A stretch of 64,000 nucleotides of DNA from positions 716,571 to 780,570 of the forward strand of contig PAAG01000047.1 of assembly GCA_002698785.1 (NCBI GenBank), written 5' to 3'. Within the stretch, counting starts at the first letter, position 1. Every line of letters starts with the position of its first letter. Source of the DNA: Verrucomicrobiales bacterium (GTDB taxonomy: Bacteria; Verrucomicrobiota; Verrucomicrobiia; Verrucomicrobiales; DEV007). The notes beneath the pieces were generated by a model that was not told where the DNA came from, ran no database searches, and worked only from the letters and a program-made list of their open reading frames with translations. The position numbers were made by a program, and so were the translations under genes. This document shows, piece by piece, positions 19,701-27,635 of this stretch.

Positions 19701-21144
19701 GGATTCGTCACCCGCTGTTCGAATCGACAGCTCGTTCCTCCTAATGGCAGCGGGAGAAAAACCTGACGCCGCAGATTTACAATCCACCCTGAGTTCTTTT
19801 CCAGATCGCGAGAGCATCCAACAGAGGGTCAGCGATTATGTAGAAACAAACTTCCGCAATCTCGATCCAAATTACAAATTCCTGCTGAACCACATTGACC
19901 CTCAACGCATTTCATCAAGTGAACTACCTAACATCTACGCCTATTTTAAGTCTGGACCAAACGACACAGAATCTAATTTTGACTGGAAAGAACGCGCTGA
20001 CACTCCTAGAGAGAAGATAACCGACAAGGAAGTCGGACGAACTGGGAGCAGATCAGAAGAACCTTCCGGCGTCGAAATTGTGTATTTCTTCAACCCTGGC
20101 TGTAAAGAATGCGCCCGTGTCGAAGAGCAACTTGCTGAGATCCAAGCTTCATTCCCCCGACTCTCCGTCTCCAAGCAGAATATCCGTGAAGCCCGGTCCG
20201 CACAACTGAATGAGGTTCTCTCGGAGAGGTTCGGCGTCCCGGAGAAAATCCGAATGGTCGCTCCCGCCATCTTCACAGGTGACGGATATCTGATCAAAGA
20301 CGAAATCGACTCGATGAGACTCGGCAACCTGATCGTACGGTCGAGTGCCTCCGGAAACTCCACTTCAGGCTGGTCCGCCCTGAACGAGAAGGATATCGCG
20401 ACGGCTTCCCAAGCGATTGAGAGTCGTTTTTCCTCCGTTGGAGTGTTTGTTATTCTCTCAGCTGGTTTCCTCGATGGTATTAATCCGTGCGCTTTCGCTA
20501 CAATCATCCTCTTCCTGAGCTATCTCCAGATAGCACGGCACGGCCCTCGCCAGATTATTATGGTGGGCTTGTCTTTCATTTTAGCAGTTTTTCTCACCTA
20601 CTTCGCACTCGGTCTGGGCTTGGTCGAAATTGTGAGTAGGCTGCAGTTCCTGAAAGGTGCAGGAATGGTTTTAAATGTCATTCTCGCTGGATTCGCCTTG
20701 GTCATCATGTTTCTCAGCCTGCGTGATGGAGTTCTTTGCGTGCAGGGGCGCCTGGCAGACACAACGCTTCAATTGCCCGGCTTCCTGAAAGACCGCATTC
20801 GCAAAGTCGCTCGGACCGGAGCAAGGCACCATCGCTTCGTCGTTGCCGCGTTTGTGAGCGGAGTGATCATCTCCCTGCTGGAACTCGCCTGTACGGGCCA
20901 GGTCTACCTCCCGACAATCAACTACATGGTCCAAGAGGGAAAAACCTCCGCCTATTTCTTTCTCCTGATCTACAACATCGCATTCGTGTTCCCTCTTCTC
21001 GTGATCTTTATCCTGGCGTTTTTCGGGATGCGAAGCGATGCTCTCATCGCTTTTCAAGCCAAACACAGCGCGGCAATTAAGTTCGCAACAGCAGCACTTT
21101 TTCTCGCCCTCTTCCTTTTGCTACTATTCCAGATACTACCCTGA
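16750..21144 (+). CDS. Thioredoxin-HEAT-thioredoxin-DsbD/CcdA fusion protein, 1464 residues
   Basis: After a signal peptide (MGTSRFITFAAALAFLTASG) comes a thioredoxin-fold domain (about residues 45-155) whose CxxC site is replaced (SSADGWSA). A very long HEAT-repeat solenoid spans about residues 160-1070, for example LNDEDPLIRETSIDALL and LKDGRWRVRVAALEAL. A second thioredoxin-like domain (about 1110-1200) has a CKEC motif in FFNPGCKECARVE. A C-terminal membrane domain of about six to eight helices carries the paired cysteine motifs NPCAFATI and ELACTGQVYLP, like CcdA/DsbD. The start is the ATG at 16750; a TTG at 16732 is possible. The likely role is to carry electrons across the inner membrane to periplasmic partners held by the solenoid. 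The targets are unknown. Confidence 0.88.
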   Translation: MGTSRFITFAAALAFLTASGLSAPSTGLDSIRSQSEEMIRESALRDSLSWYDDLDNALGVAKEEYRPVVVFFFSSADGWSARMRAQVFSDESVKRQMEHYVRVEVAVEENEETAANYLVRGIPAIRILSAEGRALQGRDGFVGAPQLIRMLRSALNAEYLKQTDPGFQELLTKLEANTISTEDWHEIMLSLGEPQKREPLRKLVLKLEPFPRAELVKLLSDSRLAVRLGAIELLEELAGSDFGFDPWMGSSAASGNEASLDKWNDWLGSSDSAGVKSIYSVLTEEQISSYLRDIVSGNRERSVRASRMLRNGGSNTARSLLSFLENNQEIAPAARNRIRELYYSLTVPSVSGSAPDTIAHRLIFGNLDSRLETITELKNAGPAATPVLSDFLNDEDPLIRETSIDALLTAGGANSIGVVQEHLKQEDDNDVVIAALRTIGVNEIRNSSTLVAKYVDHEEEDIAIMALESLGALRAQDQSDAIVASLKDGRWRVRVAALEALRRFKESQYADDVRPLLDDPDEFVRVASVQAIASMDDTAATPKLVQLYKKHPETRGPVISALLSMNQPLPESLKKDLRASEPDALLSVIDAVGQEGGENVDIITEFVEHENLDVACAAIRVVSNNGMSFSSNQELIYEVLKEGQPEKVEAVLDSLEFEEAQYQQYSRRFTSNRPALSRPPEVQAIFDSFLQRPESSSSLGSTDPLIAVFEAIEPYLRKSYDDSIRHNSSVILTKAGNPDAVEQLKKSLISQSVSERKRVADSMYRASDSVLPILVSLMRDRSEDVRKEASSTLLYQGSRKEFVAAFFEEVTRPRALLKPWETDIDYLDNGAESGPSKGIANEAAKDILESSGSTALRSLAALTLRFGWNYGDEEYLLPLTEVDEPELRRAAWYAIGVNSKETIRDHLDTIANDPSEKVRAILPYVLGNEDRYFVHYFDSEHTQRFWDSGRENLDFEFSGDPFGSGAQKVRLEEEEIKILHQLSRDSSPAVRIDSSFLLMAAGEKPDAADLQSTLSSFPDRESIQQRVSDYVETNFRNLDPNYKFLLNHIDPQRISSSELPNIYAYFKSGPNDTESNFDWKERADTPREKITDKEVGRTGSRSEEPSGVEIVYFFNPGCKECARVEEQLAEIQASFPRLSVSKQNIREARSAQLNEVLSERFGVPEKIRMVAPAIFTGDGYLIKDEIDSMRLGNLIVRSSASGNSTSGWSALNEKDIATASQAIESRFSSVGVFVILSAGFLDGINPCAFATIILFLSYLQIARHGPRQIIMVGLSFILAVFLTYFALGLGLVEIVSRLQFLKGAGMVLNVILAGFALVIMFLSLRDGVLCVQGRLADTTLQLPGFLKDRIRKVARTGARHHRFVVAAFVSGVIISLLELACTGQVYLPTINYMVQEGKTSAYFFLLIYNIAFVFPLLVIFILAFFGMRSDALIAFQAKHSAAIKFATAALFLALFLLLLFQILP

Positions 21145-21162
21145 CCACCTCATTCAGTCGTC

Positions 21163-22092
21163 ATGCCCATCCATATCGACCCGTTGTCTCGTCGACGATT
21201 TCTGCACCGCACATCGATCCTTTCTCTAGCAACTACGGCAACTTGCTTATCCGCAGCCGAAGAGAGATACGAAAACTGGGCTCTCCTATCGGATACACAC
21301 ATTGCAGCAAATCCGAGCGAAACGACCGGAATGGGAGTAACCATGGCAGGTAACCTGAAACGAGTCGTAGCAGAAGTTCTCAAAGAAAAAGATTCACTAT
21401 CCGGTGTCATCGTTGACGGAGACTGTGCTTATATCGACGGACAACCCGAAGACTATTCGACCTTAGCTTCATTGCTCTCCCCCTTGGAAGAAGCAGGTCT
21501 TCCGATCCACTTCACTCTCGGCAATCATGACGATCGAGATGTTTTCTACGGCGCCTACAAGAGTCGTGCCGGCTCTTCTCCCGTTGCCAGCAAGCACTGC
21601 ACTATCATTGAGACAGCTCATGCGGATCTCATTCTTCTCGACTCACTCCGATTCGTGAACAAAGTCGAAGGCGAAATCGGCGAAGAACAATTGCAATGGA
21701 TTACTGCCCGACTCAAAGAAAATCCTGACAGACCTGCTATTCTCATTGGCCATCACTATCCTCAGGTCGTTCGCACCGATGTGATTCCTGGAGAAAAGAA
21801 AATCCCAATCAGCGGCCTAATCGACAGTGAAGAATTCCTCAAGACTATCGCCGATCACCCATCTGCAAAGGCCTACATTTACGGCCACAGCCACAACTGG
21901 ACGGTGAAGAAGGACAAAGCCGGCATTCACCAGATCAACCTCCCTCCGACTGCATACGTTTTCGATCAAAGCCGTCCCAATGGATGGGTAAAAGCAACCA
22001 TCGGAAAAAATGGCATGACGCTGAAACTAAATGCCCTCGATCCCTCCCACGGGCAAAACGGTGAAATGCATACCCTCGAATGGCGATCGTAA
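21163..22092 (+). CDS. Tat-exported metallophosphoesterase
   Basis: This 309-residue protein has a twin-arginine signal (SRRRFLHRTSILSLA). The calcineurin-like phosphoesterase motifs appear in order: LLSDTHI (D-x-H), VDGDCAY (GD), LGNHDDR (GNHD), IGHHYPQ and YGHSHNW (GHxH). These ligate a di-metal centre that hydrolyses phosphomono- or diesters. It would act outside the cytoplasm, perhaps in phosphate scavenging or on phosphorylated glycans or lipids; the substrate cannot be told. It follows the redox fusion by 18 bp and may be read through from that operon. Confidence 0.9.
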   Translation: MPIHIDPLSRRRFLHRTSILSLATTATCLSAAEERYENWALLSDTHIAANPSETTGMGVTMAGNLKRVVAEVLKEKDSLSGVIVDGDCAYIDGQPEDYSTLASLLSPLEEAGLPIHFTLGNHDDRDVFYGAYKSRAGSSPVASKHCTIIETAHADLILLDSLRFVNKVEGEIGEEQLQWITARLKENPDRPAILIGHHYPQVVRTDVIPGEKKIPISGLIDSEEFLKTIADHPSAKAYIYGHSHNWTVKKDKAGIHQINLPPTAYVFDQSRPNGWVKATIGKNGMTLKLNALDPSHGQNGEMHTLEWRS

Positions 22093-22133
22093 AAATCTCG
22101 GACAGCGCCACCGAGTGCGTCTAGGGTGCGTGA

Positions 22134-22988
22134 ATGGCTGAATTGGGAAAAACGAACCGTCTTGTCATCGTCCGCGACTCCAATCACGGATTCTTCCTCG
22201 ACGGTGGCGAACACGGTGACATTCTCCTTCCGAAGAAAGAAACACCGGAAGATGTCGAACAAGGTGATGAGATAGACGTCTTTGTCCTGCGTGACTCGGA
22301 TGACCGTATCATCGCGACACGGGAAAAACCCATTGCAGAAGTCGGGCAGTTCGCCTCGTTGAAAGTGACAGCCATTCACCCGCGACTCGGTGCTTTCCTC
22401 GACTGGGGTCTACCAAAGGAGCTCTTGCTTCCATTTCGTGAGCAGCCTTTTCGCGTGCGCGAGGGGCAAAATGCGGTCGTCTACATCATGGTCGACGAAA
22501 AGTCTGACCGTATTATCGCCACCGGCCGGAACAATCGATTTCTAAATCGTTTTCGCCATCCCTACAAGGGCGGCGAAGAGGTATCACTGATCGTTCAGGA
22601 GAAAACTCCTCTCGGTTATAACATGATCGTCGATCAGTGCTATAGAGGATTACTTCACGACAACCGCATCAAGCGCCCCGTTTCCATAGGTGACGTTCTG
22701 ACAGGGTACATCGCCTCAGTTCGCGAACATGAAAAGATCGACATATCCCTTGAGCCTGTCGGCTACAAGAGAGTCCCAGACCTCTCCGAACGAATTATCG
22801 AAGCCCTGAAAACCGAAGGCGGCAAACTCCCTCTTGGCGACAAGAGCTCCCCCGAAGCGATCCGTGAGGCTTTCGGAACCAGTAAAAAGGCGTTCAAGCA
22901 GGCCATCGGCGCACTCTACCGGGAAAGGAAGATCAAACTCTCCGGAGAAGAAATCACCTTGGTAGACACACCTCCTGCGCAATCTTGA
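22134..22988 (+). CDS. cvfB: CvfB/YitL-family S1-domain RNA-binding protein
   Basis: This 284-residue cytoplasmic protein is built from consecutive S1-like OB folds (from about residues 8, 68 and 145) and a C-terminal winged-helix-like part (FGTSKKAFKQAIGALYRERKI). The family hallmarks HPRLGAFLDWGLPKELLLPF and GYNMIVDQCYRGLLHDN are present. CvfB binds RNA and influences virulence and gene expression in staphylococci; its role in this phylum is unknown. Length matches the family. The start at 22134 is 41 bp after the preceding stop. Confidence 0.93.
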   Translation: MAELGKTNRLVIVRDSNHGFFLDGGEHGDILLPKKETPEDVEQGDEIDVFVLRDSDDRIIATREKPIAEVGQFASLKVTAIHPRLGAFLDWGLPKELLLPFREQPFRVREGQNAVVYIMVDEKSDRIIATGRNNRFLNRFRHPYKGGEEVSLIVQEKTPLGYNMIVDQCYRGLLHDNRIKRPVSIGDVLTGYIASVREHEKIDISLEPVGYKRVPDLSERIIEALKTEGGKLPLGDKSSPEAIREAFGTSKKAFKQAIGALYRERKIKLSGEEITLVDTPPAQS

Positions 22989-23058
22989 GGAGAGGTCGCG
23001 CAAAATTGGACTTGGCACGATCGTGACTGTGCCACAGGATTTCGCTTTCAAGCCCCCA

Positions 23059-24342
23059 ATGAACAGAAGACAATTTCTCGGCACCTCTTCAGCCTTCGGC
23101 CTAGCCGGCCTACATGCCATTGCTGAAGAAGACCTTAGCAAATACAGCGAATCTCTCGTTCCTACCAGAGCGATCACCAAAGGACCGCAGTTTCATTGGT
23201 TTGGCTATTACGACAAGCTTCAATTCGACCCATCCAATCGTTTCGTATTGAGCAACCAGGTCGATTTCGAAGGGCGAACACCCACAGCCGAAGACCGTAT
23301 CAAAGTCGGCATGGTCGATATCGAAGATGGCGACAAATGGACTGAAATCGGGAAAAGCGATGCTTGGGGGTGGCAGCAGGGCTGCATGCTCCAATGGCGC
23401 CCGGGAACCGAATCAGAAGTCATCTGGAACGACCGTGAAAAAGACAAATTCGTCTGTCGCATTCACGATATTAAGACCGGAGAAACTCGGACTCTCCCTC
23501 GCCCTGTCTATGCCGTGAGCGCAGACGGCAAATGGGGAGTCTCAGCTGACTTTGCTCGCATCCAGAATCTTCGCCCCGGTTATGGATACAAGGGAGTCTC
23601 AGATCCAGTTCGAGATCAAAAAAACCCAGCGACGTCTGGCATCTGGAGAGTCAATATGGAGACTGGTAAATCCGAACTTATCGTCACCCTCGAACAGCTC
23701 TCTGAAATCCCTTACCAAGGCAAGTCTCTCACCGACAAGTGGAATTATGTGAACCACCTACTCGTCAGCCCGGACAGCAAGCGATTCATCTTTCTCCATC
23801 GCTGGAGGGACAAAGGTCCCGACGATCCTGATTTTTCCGTGAACAATGGATTCGTTACTCGCATGTTCACAGCCAATCTCGATGGAAGCGACCTGTACGT
23901 TCTGGATCCGTCAGGATATACTTCCCATTTCATCTGGCGCGACCCAGAGCATGTCTGCGCCTGGACAAAGCCGGAAGGCAAAGAGTCTGCGTTTTATCTC
24001 TTTAAAGACAAAACCGATCAGGTCGAAATTGTAGGAGAAGAGAAAATGCCATTCAATGGGCATAACACATACCTCAATATCGGAAGCGGTTCCGAGTGGA
24101 TACTCAACGATACCTACCCTAAGGGAGTGAGGCGCCAACAAACCCCATATATTTACCATGTCCCGACCGACACTCGGCACGACTTGGGGCACTTTCACTC
24201 TCCTGTTGAATACAAAGGTGAATGGCGTTGTGATACACATCCTCGATCAAGCAACGACGGCACAAAAGTTGTGATCGACTCACCGCATGGGGGAGATGGA
24301 CGGCAACTCTGGCTGCTCGACATTTCAGAACTCGTCGTCTGA
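23059..24342 (+). CDS. Tat-exported beta-propeller protein of unknown function (oligogalacturonate-lyase-like)
   Basis: The start at 23059 gives 427 residues beginning with a Tat-like signal (NRRQFLGTSSAFGLAG); a GTG at 23023 would add 12 residues. The mature part has WD40/TolB-like blades, with segments such as FHWFGYYDKLQFDP, DAWGWQQGCMLQW, SEVIWNDRE and LLVSPDSKRFIFLHRW. Proteins of this group are frequent in Planctomycetota and Verrucomicrobiota and are sometimes labelled oligogalacturonate-lyase-like. I cannot confirm lyase residues, so a binding or lyase role on uronic-acid glycans is only a possibility. Confidence 0.75.
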   Translation: MNRRQFLGTSSAFGLAGLHAIAEEDLSKYSESLVPTRAITKGPQFHWFGYYDKLQFDPSNRFVLSNQVDFEGRTPTAEDRIKVGMVDIEDGDKWTEIGKSDAWGWQQGCMLQWRPGTESEVIWNDREKDKFVCRIHDIKTGETRTLPRPVYAVSADGKWGVSADFARIQNLRPGYGYKGVSDPVRDQKNPATSGIWRVNMETGKSELIVTLEQLSEIPYQGKSLTDKWNYVNHLLVSPDSKRFIFLHRWRDKGPDDPDFSVNNGFVTRMFTANLDGSDLYVLDPSGYTSHFIWRDPEHVCAWTKPEGKESAFYLFKDKTDQVEIVGEEKMPFNGHNTYLNIGSGSEWILNDTYPKGVRRQQTPYIYHVPTDTRHDLGHFHSPVEYKGEWRCDTHPRSSNDGTKVVIDSPHGGDGRQLWLLDISELVV

Positions 24343-24346
24343 TTGA

Positions 24347-25846
24347 ATGGGAGTGGCTGAAAAAAGAATGTTCCGAAAAGGTATCGACATCGCCTCAAAG
24401 CAGGTTGACGGGTCAATGCTCGGCCTGTTCCGCATTCTCTGGGGATTGATCATGCTTCTGGAGACTCGTTGGCTCTGGATTCATACCGCAGATTTCCACA
24501 ATCCCAGTCTGTTCCACTTCCACTTCACGGGCTTCTCCTGGATTCGGCACTTCCCAAGTGTCGCTATGACCGAACTTGAGATTTCGGTCATGATGCTTGC
24601 TGTCTTTTTCATGACAGTGGGCTTTGCCTTTCGCCCTGCTGCGATCATCTACTTCCTCGGCTACACCCATCTGTTCTTTTCAGAAGCAGCCTCCTACAAC
24701 AATCACTTTTACTTGATCGTCCTCATTAGCGGAATCCTCATTTTCACGAGGGCAGATAACAGTCTGAGCCTTTACCAATGGTTACGGGGAAAAGGGAATC
24801 TGCCAGAAAAGTCGGTCCCTTTCTGGAATTACCTTTTGATCCGTTTTCAAGTCATTGTGGTCTACTTCTACGGAGCCATTGCCAAGATCAATCATGACTG
24901 GCTAATCGAAATGGAGCCGATCCGATTCTGGCTGGGGAACGGAAAACATATTCCCGAATGGCTGGCACCAGTGGTTTCTCAGGAGTGGTTTGTCGCATTA
25001 GCTGCATGGGGCGGTCTCTTCATCGACCTTATCTGCCCAATACTCCTGCTCTTTCGCAAGACGCGAATTATCGGCATCGCAGTTCTGCTGTCATTTCACC
25101 TCCTGAACAGCCAGCTTTTCCGTATCGGTTATTTCCCCCTCATTGGGATAGTGCTTATGCTGGTTTTCCTTCCCCCAGGTGCGCTGCGACGGTTTCTGAA
25201 AAAACCGATTGAGTTCCATAAAACAAAAGCCCCTGGAAGAATTGCCATGTGGATCGCTGGAGCCTATATCGCATTCCAGATACTGTTTCCTTTGCGATCG
25301 TACTTGGTTCCCCGCAACAACCCTTCATGGAGTGATCGATACCACTTTTTCTCCTGGCGCATGATGCTCCGTGAGAAAATTGCAGTGGCAGATATTCATT
25401 TCGGCGATCCCGAAATGCAGCAATGGCTCGAAGATCGCCCTTCCCTCTTTCCCAGACTCTCCGAAATCGGAAACCAGAAGATGGGAGAGAACCCTTATTT
25501 CCTGCGCCAATGGATTCTCGCCCTGCAGAGCAGACTCGACAACTTCGGAAAAGGGGACACACCGATTTACCTTTTCGTTGGCTGCTCACTGAATGGCCGA
25601 CCTTACTACCCTCTCATCGACCCTAACAAAAACATATGCGAGACGGAGGTTTCTCTTTTTACAGAATCTGACTGGATCCTCCCGCTTCCCGAACTTCCGG
25701 TCGATTACGAACAGATAAAGCCCTTTAACAACCAGATTCGCTTCAGTAATGAGGCGATAAGAAAATACCTCGCTGATAATCCCGGCCCCGGAACTCAATT
25801 CCTAAATGAAATCCCCAATGAAGACCCTTTCCCTCAGTCTGAGTAA
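24347..25846 (+). CDS. HTTM (vitamin K-dependent gamma-carboxylase-like) membrane protein
   Basis: This 499-residue protein has multiple membrane helices. The HTTM pattern is visible: an early helix with GLFRILWGLIMLLET, then FHFTGFSW, GYTHLFFSEAASYNNHFYLIVL, and YFYGAIAKINHDWL, which resembles the conserved carboxylase core. Bacterial HTTM proteins are related to eukaryotic gamma-glutamyl carboxylase, but most have unknown substrates. The C-terminal 150 residues are soluble. The start could also be the ATG at 24368. It begins 4 bp after the propeller gene, and its end overlaps the next gene's start by 41 bp, so these three genes probably form one transcript. Confidence 0.85.
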   Translation: MGVAEKRMFRKGIDIASKQVDGSMLGLFRILWGLIMLLETRWLWIHTADFHNPSLFHFHFTGFSWIRHFPSVAMTELEISVMMLAVFFMTVGFAFRPAAIIYFLGYTHLFFSEAASYNNHFYLIVLISGILIFTRADNSLSLYQWLRGKGNLPEKSVPFWNYLLIRFQVIVVYFYGAIAKINHDWLIEMEPIRFWLGNGKHIPEWLAPVVSQEWFVALAAWGGLFIDLICPILLLFRKTRIIGIAVLLSFHLLNSQLFRIGYFPLIGIVLMLVFLPPGALRRFLKKPIEFHKTKAPGRIAMWIAGAYIAFQILFPLRSYLVPRNNPSWSDRYHFFSWRMMLREKIAVADIHFGDPEMQQWLEDRPSLFPRLSEIGNQKMGENPYFLRQWILALQSRLDNFGKGDTPIYLFVGCSLNGRPYYPLIDPNKNICETEVSLFTESDWILPLPELPVDYEQIKPFNNQIRFSNEAIRKYLADNPGPGTQFLNEIPNEDPFPQSE

Positions 25847-26873
25847 CATTCTCGTCTTATTGACCGCAGTATCATTGCACTCTGCAGAGCCCTTCAATTT
25901 CAACGATCCATCGCCTCAAAGATATTCGCTATCGGCACGTGCCAGCGAATTGGACCCAAATGCGAAGCCTCACCCAGAAATTAATTTTGTCTTCGAAGAC
26001 AAAGAAGGAAAACCGGCAGACGTAGAAAACGCTTCAGTCGATACATCGATTCCCCCACGGGGAAAGCTCGTCATCTGGCTAATGGGGCACAACAACGAGT
26101 TGTTCGAACGCCTCAATAGTTACGGCCTCCACGCCATCCAGCCCCACTATGCGAACAAGTGGTTTGGTATCGTCTGCCAGCAGAAGCCTGTGGGACCTGA
26201 GTGTCGTGGCAATGTCAGGCTTGAGGCGGCTACCGGAGAAGACTTTAGCGACGAGGTCAACATTCCCAAATCGGACGGGATGATGGAGCGTAGCTTCCAA
26301 TTCGTAAAATGGCTGGCAAAAGAAAACCCCCAGGGTAGTTGGGGTTACTTCCTCAACGAAGAGGGCACAGGTCTCCGCTGGGAAGACGTTATCATGTCGG
26401 GCTCATCACACGGATCTACTACCGCGACGCGATTTTCCAAGCATGTCAAAGTCAGTCGCGTAGTAGCCCTCTGCGGTCCACGCGACCAATACCAGACCTG
26501 GCAGTCGCTCCCATCCGCGACACCTTCGAATCGAATCTTTGGATTTTCCCATGTCCTTGACGGTGGTTGGACGGCTGACCACTATTGCCGTTCCTGGGAG
26601 CTGCTTGGTTTGCATGAGTATGGCCCGATCGTAAACGTCGAACACGACTCGCCACCTTACCAGAATACGCGGCGCCTCATCACTGACTTCGATGTCGACG
26701 GAAACGACAAGCGCGCGCATAGCTCCGTCACCCCGGGCCGATCTGCCGGGAAAGACAAAGACGGAAACTACATTCACGAAGATGTCTGGCGCTATCTCTA
26801 CACTCACCCCGTCGATGAAATTGGCGAAGCAGTCCCCATGGATGACGATTGCCTGAAGGATCAAAAACAGTAG
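25806..26873 (+). CDS. Exported alpha/beta-hydrolase-like protein (BPSS1187-like)
   Basis: This 355-residue protein has a signal peptide (LSLSNILVLLTAVSLHS). A hydrolase nucleophile elbow GSSHG follows in VIMSGSSHGSTTATR, with His downstream in NDKRAHSS. It resembles the BPSS1187 family of putative secreted hydrolases. Its gene overlaps the HTTM gene by 41 bp (29 bp if the second ATG at 25818 is used), which points to coupled expression. The substrate is unknown. The overlap is unusual because the first 10-14 codons are read in two frames. Confidence 0.7.
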   Translation: MKSPMKTLSLSLSNILVLLTAVSLHSAEPFNFNDPSPQRYSLSARASELDPNAKPHPEINFVFEDKEGKPADVENASVDTSIPPRGKLVIWLMGHNNELFERLNSYGLHAIQPHYANKWFGIVCQQKPVGPECRGNVRLEAATGEDFSDEVNIPKSDGMMERSFQFVKWLAKENPQGSWGYFLNEEGTGLRWEDVIMSGSSHGSTTATRFSKHVKVSRVVALCGPRDQYQTWQSLPSATPSNRIFGFSHVLDGGWTADHYCRSWELLGLHEYGPIVNVEHDSPPYQNTRRLITDFDVDGNDKRAHSSVTPGRSAGKDKDGNYIHEDVWRYLYTHPVDEIGEAVPMDDDCLKDQKQ

Positions 26874-26924
26874 TCGCTTGTCGATCCCACGATTCGGGAA
26901 TACGGTCCCCCTCCCGATTCGAAA

Positions 26925-27554
26925 ATGAGTGACGAAACGAATACCCCTCCTCTTGATGCCCTGTCGCTACGACTTGCCGCAGCGAATGCCCTCATTCGCC
27001 GCCGTCGCACGATCAAACCGGCAGACATGTCGGCTAAACCGGTCGAGAACACGCATCTCGCTGCAATATTAGAGAACGCCAACTGGGCTCCCACGCACGG
27101 AATGACGGAGCCCTGGCGCTTTTTCGTCTTCACAGGCGAAGGACGCCAGCGACTCGCCGAGTTCTGCCAGAATCTCTACAAGCAAATCACTCCCGAAGAT
27201 CAGGTCCGTCCCGATAAATTGGAAAAGCTGGGCACTCAGCCACTCAAGGCACCTGTCGTCATCGCCGTCGGAATGAAACGCCAGGAGATCGAGAAGATCC
27301 CTGAAATCGAGGAGATTGAATCTGTCGCCTGCGCCGTGCAGAATATGCACCTTACGGCCTCCGCACTGGGAATGGCCGCATTCTGGTCATCCCCACCGAT
27401 TTCCTACACCTCCGAAATGGCAGAATGGCTGGGGCTTTCCGACCCTCGGGACAAGTGTCTTGGTTTCTTCTACCTAGGCTGGCCGGAGAGCGAAGAATGG
27501 CCGGAAGGTAGCCGTGGGCAGATCGCTGACAAAGTGACTTTCGTTCCCAAGTAG
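26925..27554 (+). CDS. Nitroreductase-family FMN oxidoreductase
   Basis: This 209-residue protein has the nitroreductase fold: RRRRTIKPADMS (FMN phosphate-binding arginines), the segment NANWAPTHGMTEPWRFFVF, and the C-terminal part with AFWSSPPI. Length and arrangement resemble YdjA-type enzymes. It reduces flavin-dependent substrates with NAD(P)H; the natural substrate is unknown. It has no export signal. A small imperfect hairpin (TCGGGA at 26894-26899 with TCCCGA at 26912-26917) lies just before the start and may lower or regulate translation. Confidence 0.9.
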   Translation: MSDETNTPPLDALSLRLAAANALIRRRRTIKPADMSAKPVENTHLAAILENANWAPTHGMTEPWRFFVFTGEGRQRLAEFCQNLYKQITPEDQVRPDKLEKLGTQPLKAPVVIAVGMKRQEIEKIPEIEEIESVACAVQNMHLTASALGMAAFWSSPPISYTSEMAEWLGLSDPRDKCLGFFYLGWPESEEWPEGSRGQIADKVTFVPK

Positions 27555-27635
27555 TCACTTCTCCGCTACAAGCATTTCACTTGCAAATGCGTTGAGGTGT
27601 ATCTACTTAAGCTTTCTTTATCGTTCTGGGCTGCC

